Both the position numbers and the translations under genes were made by a program. The notes beneath the pieces are model-generated. The model was not told the DNA's origin, made no database searches, and saw only the letters and a list, made by a program, of their open reading frames with translations. A DNA stretch of 64,000 bases, taken from the NCBI RefSeq assembly GCF_035046505.1, contig NC_089823.1, forward strand, positions 8,846,044 to 8,910,043, written 5' to 3'. Below are positions 35,054-45,869 of the stretch, piece after piece (position 1 is the first letter of the stretch; the number at the start of each line of letters is the position of its first letter). Source of the stretch: Tiliqua scincoides. Lineage: Eukaryota > Chordata > Lepidosauria > Squamata > Scincidae.

Positions 35054-36235
35054 TAGGCATAGGCCCATCTAGTTCAGCTTCCTGTATCTCACAGCAGCCC
35101 ACCAAATGCCCCAGGGAGCACACCAGATAACAAGAGACCTGCATGCTGCTGCTGTCCCTTGCATCTGACATAGCCATGTCTAAAATCAGGAGGTTGCACA
35201 TACGCATCATGGCTTGTACCCCGTAATGGATTTTTCCTCCAGAAACTTGTCCAATTCCCTTTTAAAGGCATCCAGGCCAGATGCCGTCACCACATCCTGC
35301 TGCAAGGAGTTCCACAGACCAACCACACTCTGAGTAAAGAAATATTTTCTTTTGCCTGTCCTAACCCTCCCAACACAATTTTAGTGGATGTCCCCTGGTT
35401 GTGGTGTTATGTGAGAATGTAAAGAGCATCTCTGTATCCACTCTATCCTTCCCATGCATAATTTTGTATGTCTCAATCATGTCCCCCCCTGAGGCGTCTC
35501 TTTTCTAGACTGAAGAGGCCCAAACGCCGTAGCCTTTCCTCATAAGGAAGGTGCCCCAGCCCAGTAATCATCTTAGTCACTCTCTTTGCACCTTTTCCAT
35601 TTCCACTATGTCCTTTTTGAGATGTGGCGACCAGAACTGGACACAATACTCCAGGTGTGGCCTTACCATCAATTTGTACAATGGCATTATAATATTCGCC
35701 GTTTTGTTCTCAATACCTTTTCTAATGATCCCAAGCATAGAATTGGCCCTCTTTACTGCCGCCGCACATTGAGTCGACACTTTCATCGACCTGTCCACCA
35801 CCACCCCAAGATCTCTCTCCTGATCTGTCACAGACAGCTCAGAACCCATCAGCCTATATCTGAAGTTTTGATATTTTTTGCCCCAATGTGCATGACTTTA
35901 CACTTACTTACATTGAAACGCATCTGCCAATTTGCCAGTTTGCCCATTCTGCCAGTTTGGAGAGATCCTTCTGGAGCTCCTCACAATCACTTCTGGTCTT
36001 TGCCACTTGGAAAAGTTTGGTGTCATCTGCAAACATTGCCACCTCACTGCTCACCCCTGTCTTCAGGTCATTTATGAAGAGGTTGAGAAGTACTGATCCC
36101 AGGAAAGATCCTTGGGGCACACCGCTTTTCACCTCTCTCCATTGGCATGCTGCCCCTCTATTTCTGGACCCCAGTAGAAGTCTGAAGGAAAACCCTTGGC
36201 TGCATACCCAGAGCACTATTATTATCAGCCTCACA
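35054..36235 (-). mobile_element. CR1 LINE, 3' part with reverse-transcriptase fragment
   Basis: On the minus strand, 36,234-35,908 encodes reverse-transcriptase blocks with 'GVPQGSFLGSVLLNLFINDL' (block B) and the catalytic 'FADDTKLF' (the A/YxDD-type motif). A second frame at 35,849-35,577 encodes the thumb-side 'ERDLGVVVDRSMKVSTQC' and '[10 protein letters not shown]'-like stretch. The two parts are in different frames, so at least one frameshift separates them and the copy is dead. The remainder to 35,054 is the 3' UTR, also seen at 29.6 kb. 5'-truncated. Confidence 0.9.
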
Positions 36236-36627
36236 TTAATGTGAAATACACCATTTTTTGTCTTTCAGGGAGCAAGCACACGGGGCAAAACTCAACCCCC
36301 TAGGTGTACTTTGCCCCTTCCCAGCTTCCCCAGGATTTTTTCCTGGTGCCTCCTCTGCTGTACATTCATGTCAAGTGGCCGCTCAGTGTTCCAAATTACA
36401 TGGAAGAATTCTCCCCACATTGCAGACAGTGTGAACACACAAAAACCCTGTGAGTGTACCGGTGCTGTGGCTATCCATGTTGCTTGTGTTTCCACACATT
36501 TGCTGAAAGTTGGGGGGAGGGAGCTCTCTGAAGAGGGTTCCAGATAGACGAGAAACCAAAAGCAGTCCACAGAGTTGTGCTTTTTGGGAATTTACCAACT
36601 TTCCGTTCTTATGTACTTGGCATTCTC
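36236..36627. other. Non-coding stretch
   Basis: Nothing recognised. Confidence 0.35.
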
Positions 36628-36790
36628 AGGGCCCAATCCAGCAACGATGCAGTCACAATGCAGCTCTAAGGTCAGGGAACAAATGTTCCCATGCTTTGAG
36701 GAGGCCCCTGTGATTGAACACCCATCGCAGGATGCCACACTTGCCCCACTGGCATGGCTGCATCTGTGCTGGAAAGTTGGATAGGATTGG
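36628..36790. mobile_element. Foldback MITE (family A)
   Basis: 'agggcccaatccagcaacga' at the left, 'ctggaaagttggataggatt' at the right; central 'gaacaaatgttccc'. Confidence 0.65.
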
Positions 36791-37314
36791 TGATAGAGAT
36801 TTAAATGGTTAGGAGAAGTCTGCAATTCTTGCATCTGCAGTTCAAGCCTGGAAAAAAAAAAACGAGTCTTGTGTCAGCAGAACATGCACTGGAGCATTGA
36901 CTGTAAGCTGAGTAATGTGGAAGAGTCAGGCTTTGTGGCAACTTCCCCATCCTGGCTGACAGGCAGAGCCTGTTTTGAGGAAGAGTAAGTTTTTAAAAGC
37001 CACCCATAGACGTCAGTGCTGGGGGTGCAAGCAGCCAGGAATCCAGGGTGCTTGAGATACAAGGGAACAGTAGCAGAACTGCAGAAGGGGGGGGGGGTAA
37101 TGGCAGGACTGATCAGAGGTTGGGGAAGGACGAGGATGGCAAGCAGGAAGAGTGGGGAATAGTTATTTCATTTTATTTTTTGGTAAAATCTGTCCCCCAG
37201 GTTCTTCCTCTGTTCGGAGAGACTCAATGTGTTAACAAGCTACAACAGCACAATAAAAACATCCGAAACATGTATTAAAATCAGATGTCCAACAGAGAGC
37301 AAAGAAACATTATC
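36791..37314. other. Non-coding stretch
   Basis: A short A run at about 36,851-36,861 and a G run at about 37,087-37,097. No gene. Confidence 0.35.
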
Positions 37315-37322
37315 CACTAGAT

Positions 37323-37800
37323 CAGAGGTGCCCAAACCCCAGCCCTGGGGCCACTTGCGGCCCTCGAGGACTCCCAATGTGGCCCTCAGGGAGCCCACAG
37401 TCTCCAATGAGCCTCTGACCCGCCATAGACTTGCTGGAACCCACACTGGCCTGACGCAACTGAGGGCGACTGTTTGACCTCTCATGTGAGCTGTGGGATG
37501 AGGGCTCCCTCCACTGCTTGCTGTTTCACATCTGTGATGCAGTAGCGGCAGCAAAGGAAAGGCCAGCCTTGCTTTGTGCAAGGCCTTTTATAGGCCTTGA
37601 GCTATTGCAAGACCTTCATTCATTCATGTAAGTTCATCTTTAATATATTCATTTATGTAAACTTATGTAAATTTATTCAAATTTTAAATGTAAATTAATT
37701 CTTTTGTTCCCCAGCCCCACAGTGAGGAGCCTACAGGCTGAACTGACACAGTGTCAGAGAGATGATGTGGCCCTCCTGCCAAAAACTTTGGACACCACTG
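37323..37800 (-). mobile_element. hAT non-autonomous element, 478 bp, perfect TSD
   Basis: Perfect 8-bp TSD cactagat (37,315-37,322 and 37,801-37,808). Ends CAGAGGTGCCCAAAC and TTTGGACACCACTG. Close relative of 32,057-32,513. Confidence 0.9.
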
Positions 37801-38107
37801 CACTAGATGTTCACAGTTTTGCAGGAACAAAAACATTTTTTAGATTTTTGAGATGCTGCAAGTGTGAGTGTAAGGAGCAGGGACCCAGGAATAGTGCAAG
37901 TAATTAGGGTAGAGATCATTACCTGTTAGTTGGGTCAGGACTTGTGCTTATTTTCTGCCTCAGGGACTCCCTGAATCCCAGTTCACACTTGTTCCCATGT
38001 GCAATTGAACTGTTCACTCATATTTGATACAAATTTATCAAGAGTTCTAGTCGGATCAGAATCTTTAAAAAAAAAAATCATTATTTCTGCCTTTTGGAAT
38101 TAACAAA

Positions 38108-38560
38108 CTCGGAAGACTATGGTATCGCGCTCTGAATGGTGGTTCTAGAACAGAGTGTCCTGTCCAGTGCACGAAGCATGGGTAAAGTAGATATGGAGGA
38201 TAGACTGTTACCCATGCAGCAAATCCCCCCTCTCCACGTCGCTGAAATGGTCCAATGGAAAGGCAGAGACCAATACGGTTGGTTCCAGCAGCGTCGCAGG
38301 AGTTGCCAGAGTATGACTGTTTACAGTCACAAACTGCCTCAGGGACTCCGGCTCCGGATTTTGCCTCGAGGTTGACTCCTGAAGCCTTTTCCATAACTGT
38401 AGCCACAAGGCAGTGGAGGTTTGGGATCAGAGTTTTCCTTCTCTCAGATGAGCTGCCTTCCCAGGCTATCGAGTCCCATCTATCCGGTGGCTGTTTAGTT
38501 GCCTCTTAGGACAAGTAAGCCAAACTGAGGGCCTATTCTTGTCCCCAGCCCCCAAGGGAA
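38108..38560 (-). mobile_element. SINE-like LINE-derived element, 3' end clipped
   Basis: Third copy of the 4,154-4,628 element. The 5' side reaches the head ('gcctattcttgtccccagcc'), but the last dozen bases of the shared tail are missing at 38,107. Confidence 0.75.
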
Positions 38561-39344
38561 ACATTAACATTAATCATTAACATTAAACATCAAACATTAA
38601 CAGTAAAAGCATATAATAGTATCATGAAACAAACCCAGAATTGAAGCCCTCACTGCAGTCTCTGAAAACTGGGCTCAGGGTGTGGAAGATGTCTTGTCAC
38701 TTTTTGTTCACTATCTTGGCTACCATGGCTAATCTAATCACACCTGTTTTCCTTGAAGCTTTTAACCTCAGGGCGAAGACAGGAGGACAGGACTGAGAAC
38801 AAGTGAATAATTTATGGCAAGGTCTTGGCTGAAAATATGAATGATATCAATCAAGCCAGAGTGGTTGAATTTATAGAGTGCTCACTGAAAGACTACTCAA
38901 GTAGTAGTGGTGATTGCAAAGCCACAATTATTTTATATACAAAATAAGAATTGGCAAGGATCAACACCCAAACTAAGGCATTAAGGCATCTGTGTGGGTC
39001 ATGACATTTTAACACTCCTATGGTATCTCATAGGCTATGATTTTTAAATGTGTTTTAAGGATGCTTGGGGTCAATGGCAAAATGATGTTAAATGCAGAAG
39101 AGTAGGCTGTGTTTTTTTTCTGGTCAGTTGGCAACCCTACATAATATTGTCTCCCACGTGTCTAGGGAACAATTTCCAGAACTGATAGCTCAATACTGAA
39201 ATCTGAAAATTATTGCACCTAGTACTCTGAAAGGTAACAATCACTACTGTAACAATCAGCTTCAAAAATGTATATTTGATGCTAGTTTGTCAAAACCTGA
39301 GTAAATCAAGATGCCACAAGCTCCCATGAAAATGGCTCTGTATG
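38561..39344. other. Non-coding stretch
   Basis: AT-rich; a short 'acattaaacat' repeat near 38,563-38,600. No gene. Confidence 0.35.
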
Positions 39345-39346
39345 AC

Positions 39347-39441
39347 TGAGACTGCAATCCTATACACATTTACATGGGAGTAAGTTCCATTGGACTCAGT
39401 GGGGCTTAGTTCCAAGTAGATAAGCGTAGGATTGTGCTCTA
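39347..39441. mobile_element. Short palindromic element (family P)
   Basis: 'gactgcaatcctatacaca' at the left, 'agcgtaggattgtgctc' at the right, with opposed 'gtaagttccattgga' and 'cagtggggcttagttc'. Confidence 0.7.
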
Positions 39442-39546
39442 ATTCGTAAGGTTTGCACTTCATTATCCCATTGGCGGTTATGCTGAATGTTTGTTCATTT
39501 TAATTAAACAGAAGTGTAATCATATATCATATGTGTGTATCATGTG

Positions 39547-40108
39547 CCACGGATCCCAAAGGATCTCCTCAATGGAGAACTCGTGCAGGGATCACCTCGT
39601 TATGTTCCAAACAACACAGTCCTGGAACGAGCTGGAATCCCTAGCATGTATGCACTGATGAAACAGAGATGCCTGCGTTGGCTTGTTCATGTCATGAGAA
39701 TGGGCGATGGGCGGATCCCAAAGGATCTCCTCTATGGAGAACTCATGCAAGGAAAGCGCCCTACAGGTAGACCACAGCTGCACTACAAGGACATCTGCAA
39801 GAGGGATCTGAAGGCCTTAGGAATGGACCTCAACAGATGGGAAACCTTGGCCTCTGAGTGTCCTGCTTGAAGGCAGGCTGTGCAGCATGGCCTCTCCCAG
39901 CTTGAAGAGACACTTGCCCACAGACTGAGGCAAAGAGGCAAAGAAGGAAAGTCCACAGCCAGGGAGACACACCAGAGATAGACTACATTTTCTCCCAGTG
40001 TGGAAGGGATTGTCACTCCCGAATTGGCCTTTTCAGCCACACTAGATGCTGTTCCAGAACCACTTTTCAGAGCACGATTCTATAGTCTCCCGAGACTGAA
40101 GGATGCCA
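39547..40108 (+). mobile_element. LINE 3' end with reverse-transcriptase C-terminal tail, internally duplicated
   Basis: Encodes 'GIPSMYALMKQRCLRWLVHV' and then the same 'GKRPTGRPQLHYKDICKRDL' tail as 33,336-33,724, ending in the shared 3' tail. The phrase 'cggatcccaaaggatctcct' occurs at about 39,550 and again at about 39,713. The first is joined to 'cgtgcagggatcacctcgtt', which suggests a small internal rearrangement. A stop interrupts the frame after 39,867. Confidence 0.75.
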
Positions 40109-40457
40109 ATGAAAATCATGTGCCAAATACATGGGGGCACTTTACTGGGATATGGCAACCTCCACATTATTTCTCTAATGTAATAATGTGTTGTGTATAT
40201 TTATGTCCCATCCTTCAACCAAGATCGGGTTCCCAAAGTAGCTTACAATTAAAATCCACAAAAGTACTGTAAGTGCACCTAGGGACATGTTGGTGCTTTG
40301 GGGGAAAGAAGCCTCTTTGAAGCCCCCAGGCAGTTGGCAATATACAGTGTGGGTTCCAAGTTTACTCCAGAGAAAATGAACAGAAGGCGCTAAAGAGCAA
40401 CAAACAGATAAAGAAATAATACAGTCACATTACAAGCAGGATTGCCAAACCTTCAAG
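40109..40457. other. Non-coding stretch before the L1-like insertion
   Basis: 'attgccaaaccttcaagatt' at 40,441-40,460 continues after the insertion at 42,244 ('tccaggaattagcatcaatc'). The host DNA may itself be an older dispersed repeat. Confidence 0.4.
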
Positions 40458-40471
40458 ATTGGTTTGGAGTT

Positions 40472-42229
40472 GAGGAGGAGGAGCCAACAGTGGACAAACA
40501 GGCATGTCTCCAGGAGCTCCTGGGAGACAGTTTGTTTTCCCCCAAATACTGCAGGTCTGAAGAGGACCTGAAGATCTTTGTTAGGAGAGACAAGATCTTC
40601 ATCGGTGCAGGTATCTGGGAAACGGAAAGCCTGACTGGGGGGGGGGCTTTCTTCTCAGAGAAATCTAACCATTTGTGACAGTATTTGGGGAGGTGCAGTG
40701 ATCTGCAATCAAGCTGCTGGCTCCGTGCTGAGATGCCATATGGAGGGGAAAAAAAAAGCGTGAAGTGTAAAGTTTAAACTGGAAATTTATGATAAGTAGG
40801 TGTTAATATTGTCCCCAGCTCTGATTGACTGATTTGGCTAAAAGCCCTGGATATATTGGAGGCGTTAACAAGAGACTTTTTAAGGAGGTTGAAAGTGCTG
40901 TTTTTCTCTGTCATGGCATAAATTGGTGGTGGATTATAATTACAACTATAACTTGGGTGTGAACTAAAATCCAGAATTATTCTTGGACATAATTGGATAT
41001 AAATATAATTCTCATTAGATTTGCAAGAGCTTTGTTTTCTCTGCACCAGAGATGGTTAGACTGTTTTCTTTTGTTTTGTTTTTCTCTCCGTTAACCGCAC
41101 TGGACTGTTATCTGCAAGAGGTATGTAAGGAATGCGGATGGCAGAGTAGTAATGACATGGTGGAAGTGAGGAGAATAATATGTTGTGGACATCTAGTGGA
41201 CTAGAGAGAAAGTGCAAAATGGACTCTGTTCCAGAAATGTGGATACAGAAAATCTTGATTAATATGGAGAGATTGCTTGTTATGGAGCTACAACAGCTGA
41301 GGGTCCTCGTAGATTCAAACCAGTCTGGAGACTCTTTCCCAACAGATAGATGTGTGTAAGGAAAGATTAGAAGATGTGAAGAAACAAGCAGAAGATAAAC
41401 AAGGGAGTGAAAAAGCGGACAAGGAGAAAAATCAACAGGATGATCAACAGGACAAAGAAGAGGCGCTGATGGAGATCAAGAAAGATAAGATGGACAGAGT
41501 AACAGGAGTGCACAAATCACAAAATTTGTTGGAACAAGAAGGAGAAAATATATCCCAGTTAACTGGAAGAATGAACACACCCTATATAAGAAAGTGTGGA
41601 TCTATCAGATTCTGTTATAGAGATAAATTATTAAAGATATTACAGGAAAAAAAATGGAGAGTAAGAAAGAAAAAGAACCCTGAGGGGTAATCTGAGGGTT
41701 AAAGAAAATTGGAGGATTTATTCAGCTAATAACAATGGCCCAAATTTATTTGAAGAAAAAAAAAAAGAATACATAAGAAATTGATAAATATTGATGAAAT
41801 TGATAAATATGAAATTAGAATTACTAAAGAATATAGCTGGAAATGTAAACATGTGGAAGAATTGTTTTATATGTAGTTATGTCAAAGAAAAAAGTGTAAT
41901 TAGATTGGAGAATTAGATTGGAGTTGAAATAGCTGAGGTGATAATTTTGGTAATTAGTTTATTTTGTTTTAATATTAATGAGCAATTGAAGTTAGTTTAT
42001 GCTTGGTAGAAAGTGAATATTTAGAAAATATAGTATAGGGCATTAGGGAAAATTTATTGTATATTATATAAATAAATGGATAAATCAATAAGAGGTAGAA
42101 ATAGATGAGTAAGTATATTAGGAGATATAGTATGATTAATTAGTAATGGTATATGGTATTTAGCACTCCTAAATGTATGTTATATGTTTGTATGTTTGTG
42201 TGTGTTAATAAATAAATAAATAAATAAAT
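40472..42229 (+). mobile_element. L1-like LINE, internally deleted, bracketed by a 14-bp TSD
   Basis: ATTGGTTTGGAGTT occurs at 40,458-40,471 and again at 42,230-42,243, directly flanking 1.76 kb of AT-rich DNA that ends in an (AAAT)n tail at about 42,207-42,229. The plus frame 41,352-41,690 encodes a lysine/glutamate/glutamine-rich, coiled-coil-like stretch (residues about 1-85) reminiscent of an L1 ORF1 N-terminus. No reverse transcriptase is present, so most of ORF2 is missing. The L1 assignment rests on this coiled coil, the tail and the TSD length. Confidence 0.55.
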
Positions 42230-42243
42230 ATTGGTTTGGAGTT

Positions 42244-42685
42244 TCCAGGAATTAGCATCAATCTTCAGGTCAGTATTACAAGTAATTCTGAAGATGTTAA
42301 CAAACCCTCCTGGAATTTCCAACATTACATCTTGTTGGGGAAAAAGCCAACTGACAACCTGAAAGACAAATTCACTATTGTTTTTCTTAAAACTCATCTT
42401 GTGACAAGGTCCACTTGCAAATTTGCAACTGATTCTTATGCAAAGGCCTCCCATTTATCCCCCATCTCTTATCAGTTTTTTAAAAATTCAAACTCAGTTG
42501 CCATGAAGTTACCCTGGGGCTTAAACATAAGTTCTTATAAAGCTCTTTAGGGCAATACAGATTGTCACACTCCTGGCATTGTAAAAATGCTCTATAAAAA
42601 TTAATTAATTAATTAATTAATTAGGAAATAGAAAACAATCCTTATAGATTGTTCACCCATGCAAATATGCATAGAATAGATGGAC
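42244..42685. other. Non-coding stretch with TTAA microsatellite
   Basis: (TTAA)n-type repeat at about 42,599-42,622. No gene. Confidence 0.4.
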
Positions 42686-42883
42686 CAGTGGTGTAGCTAG
42701 AGGGGGTGCAAAGTACTTATTTTTGCAGGGAGCCCTTCCTTTCCAAAGTCAGGTGTATGCCTCTGTTTTGCTCCCCCCCATGCCTGGAATGACTCCAAAG
42801 GGGAGGGGGAGAGGCCCCTTGCATGCTGTGGTGAGGCTCCCTGCAAAACTTTGTGCTTTGCACCCCCTCCAGCTATGCCCCTG
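42686..42883. mobile_element. hAT-type MITE (CAGTGG..AGCTAG ends)
   Basis: Left CAGTGGTGTAGCTAG, right 'ccagctatgcccctg'. Shares the 'ctccaaaggggaggggga' interior with the other copies. The TSD is unclear. Confidence 0.7.
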
Positions 42884-43404
42884 GATGAAACATTATCTAC
42901 CCTTTACTCCCACAACGACGATAATGAGTGTGCGTGCGTGCACCAATTCAAAATGGATCCCAAGTGGCTCTTCAGTGTGCCTAGAAAGGTCATTACAGTT
43001 TGTTTTGGTTTAGTTCTCAATAAAGGTTGGCATGTCTGGTCGGACGTATTCCTGGAGGTTTCATCACATGACATGCCACAGAGACCGAACCCTTTGTCTT
43101 TTGGGAGAAAGACTACATTTGTATTTTCAGGGGCATATCGGATTCCCAGAATGTATGAATATAACAAGAAGCAGAGAACTTTGCCACATAAATCTAATTA
43201 ACGAATCAATTTTAATTGAGAAAATTTTTTATTTTTCTGCAAACTCCCAGGGCAGCTCATCACAAGCGTGGAACTTATGGTAAGCCTAACTGACAGTGGT
43301 TGAAAATGGCTCATCAAACAGATGTATCTGATATACAGATACTCACAAATATAAATGTGTGTATATAAACAGTTTTAAAATAGGTTATCTATAAATTCCA
43401 TAAT
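42884..43404. other. Non-coding stretch
   Basis: No exon recognised; overlapping frames on both strands at 42,851-43,201 have no domain. Confidence 0.35.
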
Positions 43405-44315
43405 GCCACCTCTATCCCAAGTTAGAGGGGTGGCAGCATGGGGACAAGACTTTTCTGTAGTGGTTGCACAACTATGGAATTCCCAGTGGAATTAAGAACT
43501 ACTACTTTCCTCCTGGCTTTTGGGAGAGGGCTCAAATGTATGTATTTTGTAAGGCTTTTGTCTGATAGGTGGCTGTTTGCCATCTACACCTCTGGAATAG
43601 TGCTGTGGCGTGACTGCTTCCCTGGGCTAATTTGTTCCCCACTAATAGCTAGACAGTGTGTGTTGTTTTTGCTTTGCTTTCTTTTAATGCTTTTTAGAAA
43701 ATGTTTTAGTGTTTAACTGTTAAAATGGATGCTTTAAGGGCACAATCTTAACCAACTTTCCAGCACTGACATAAGGGCAACGCAGCTTTGAGAAAAAGGA
43801 ACAAACATTCCCTTACCTTGAGAAGGTCTCCATGACTGCCCCCCAACTGCAGGATGCAGCCCATACCCCATTGGCACAGCTATGCTAGTGCTGGAAAGTT
43901 GGTTAGGATTGTGCCCATAGTCAATGTTTGTCTCCCCACTGTACCACTTCACCTGGTCCACCTATTGGAAGTACCACCAGAAGTTACTGGTGATGACATC
44001 ATTGCCAGTTACTCCTGGGTTGGGAGGCCAGATGCAACACGACAAACACCAGTAAGGGCTCAGGCTGGATAGGAGGGTTTTTTTGAGCACAGAGAGGCAT
44101 GCTTTGGAGCCTCCTACCACTGTTTGTTCCTGGTCTCCTGGGTGGCAAGGGCATTTGGGTCCCACAAGTACCACCAGACACCACATCAAGTACCACTGGT
44201 GCTACCAGTGCCACTGGTTGAGAAACACAGTTTTAAAGCTTTCTTTCTTTAAAAAAGATGTTTTAGCTGCCCTGGGCATTTGCTTCAGTATGGGAAAGGC
44301 AGGATATAAATAAGT
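43405..44315 (+). mobile_element. L2-like LINE tail interrupted by DNA elements
   Basis: The first part (43,405-43,736) reads like an L2-type 3' region ('ttgcacaactatggaattcc', 'ctggcttttgggagagggct'). The 3' end resumes at about 44,235-44,315 ('gaaaggcaggatataaataa'). Between them lie a family A MITE (43,737-43,917) and DNA ending in 'ccactggttgagaaacacag', which looks like a hAT terminus. Confidence 0.45.
43737..43917. mobile_element. Foldback MITE (family A), nested
   Basis: Left 'gggcacaatcttaaccaact', right 'agttggttaggattgtgccc': nearly perfect 20-base inverted ends, the best of this family here. Confidence 0.75.
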
Positions 44316-44317
44316 AA

Positions 44318-45611
44318 GGGCCAAATCCTACCCAACTTTCCAGTGCCTGTGCAGCTGTGTCAATGGGGCATGTGCTGGATGGGGGGGCAGTCACAGAGGC
44401 CTCCTCAAGGTCAGGTAATGTTTGTTTCCTTACCTTGGGGCTGCATTGAGGCTGCACTGGTGCTGGTAAATTGGATAGGATTGGGCCCTAAGTAAGTAAG
44501 GCTGCAATCCTATCCACACTGACTATCATGGGACTTAGTTCTAACTAGACATACATAGGATTGGGCCCAGTCTTATTCAACTTTCCAGCCCTGGAGCAGT
44601 TGCAGTGCAGCCCCAAGGTAGGGGAACAAATGTTCCCTTACCTTGCGGAGGCCTCCATAACTACTCTCCCACCACAAAATGCAGTGCACACCCCATTGAC
44701 ATGACTACACCAAACACCAAGGCTGGAAAGTTGAATAGGATTTGTCAGTAAGTATGTAATGTAATGGCTATGATGTCCCACCCTGAGAATTTAAAGCCCA
44801 ATCCTATGCATGCCTACTCAGAAGTAAGTCCCATTGTAGTTCTAGGGGCTTACTCCCAGGTAAGTGTGGATAGGATTGCAGCCTTAGAGCCTAATCCTAT
44901 GCATGTCTACTCAGAAATATGTTCCATTATAGTCAATGGGGCTTACTCCCAGGAAAGTTTGGGTAGGATTGCAGCCTTAGGTGCCTGTATAAAAAGTGGG
45001 GAGGGAGAGAGCTTAAGAGCCCAATCCTATGCCTGTCTAAAGTCCCATTGTAGTCAGTGGAGCTTACTCCCAAGTAAATATGGATAAGACTGTGGCCTTA
45101 GGGCCCAATCCTATCCAATTCTGCAGTGCTGGTGCTGCCTATAGGGTATGTACTGTTTCCTGTATTGGGGAGGCAGTCTTGAAGGCCTCCTCAAGGCATG
45201 GGAACATTTGTTCCCTTGCTTTGGGGCTGCATTGCAGCTGCCCCAGTAGTGGAAAGCTCTAGCCTATGCCTGTCTTCTCAGAAGTAAGTCCCATTATAGT
45301 CAATGGGGCTTACTCCTAGGAAAGTGTGATTAGGATTGAAGCCTTCCTCTGCAGAAAATAAGACATAGTTCTCAATTAAGATGGATGAATTGATCTGTGA
45401 ATTAAGGCTGCAATGCTATCCACACCTACTTGAGAGTAAGCCCCATTGACTAAAATGGGACTTACTTCTGAGTAGACAGGCATAGGATTGGGCTCTTGGA
45501 GCCCAATCCTATGCATTTCTGTTGAGAAGTCTACTAGCATGTCTACTCAGAAGTAAGCCCCATTCTAATCAATGGGGCTTACTCCCAGGTGTGGATAGGA
45601 TTGGGCTGTAA
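44318..45611. repeat. Array of foldback elements beside the PCF11 CpG island
   Basis: Family A copies at 44,318-44,490, 44,563-44,746 and 45,100-45,258 alternate with family P copies at about 44,499-44,570, 44,790-44,886, 44,886-44,983, 45,017-45,100, 45,258-45,345, 45,405-45,497 (opposite orientation) and 45,498-45,611. Neighbours often abut within a few bases. Their ends are related ('gcccaatcctat' against 'ggattgcagcc'/'ggattgggc'), which suggests insertion into like ends or tandem duplication. A partial P copy lies at 45,785-45,830, and a (GATT)n tract at about 45,670-45,690. Confidence 0.75.
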
Positions 45612-45869
45612 GTTTGGATTTAAACATGGCCAGGCAAAATGTTAATTCATTGCCCATTTTAGATGTGGATGGATTGATTGATTGATTGTTGACCGATTGA
45701 TTGTTGATTGTCTGACTGATTGACTGATAAGGTGCATTAAACAGTACTGGGCTCAGTGTGTGGCCAGTGTGTAGACGTGGTGGACATACTTTCCTGAGAG
45801 TAAACCCCATTGAATGGCATTTACTCCCGAGGAGACACCCCCGGCTTGTGCTGCCTGGGGCCTGTTTTT

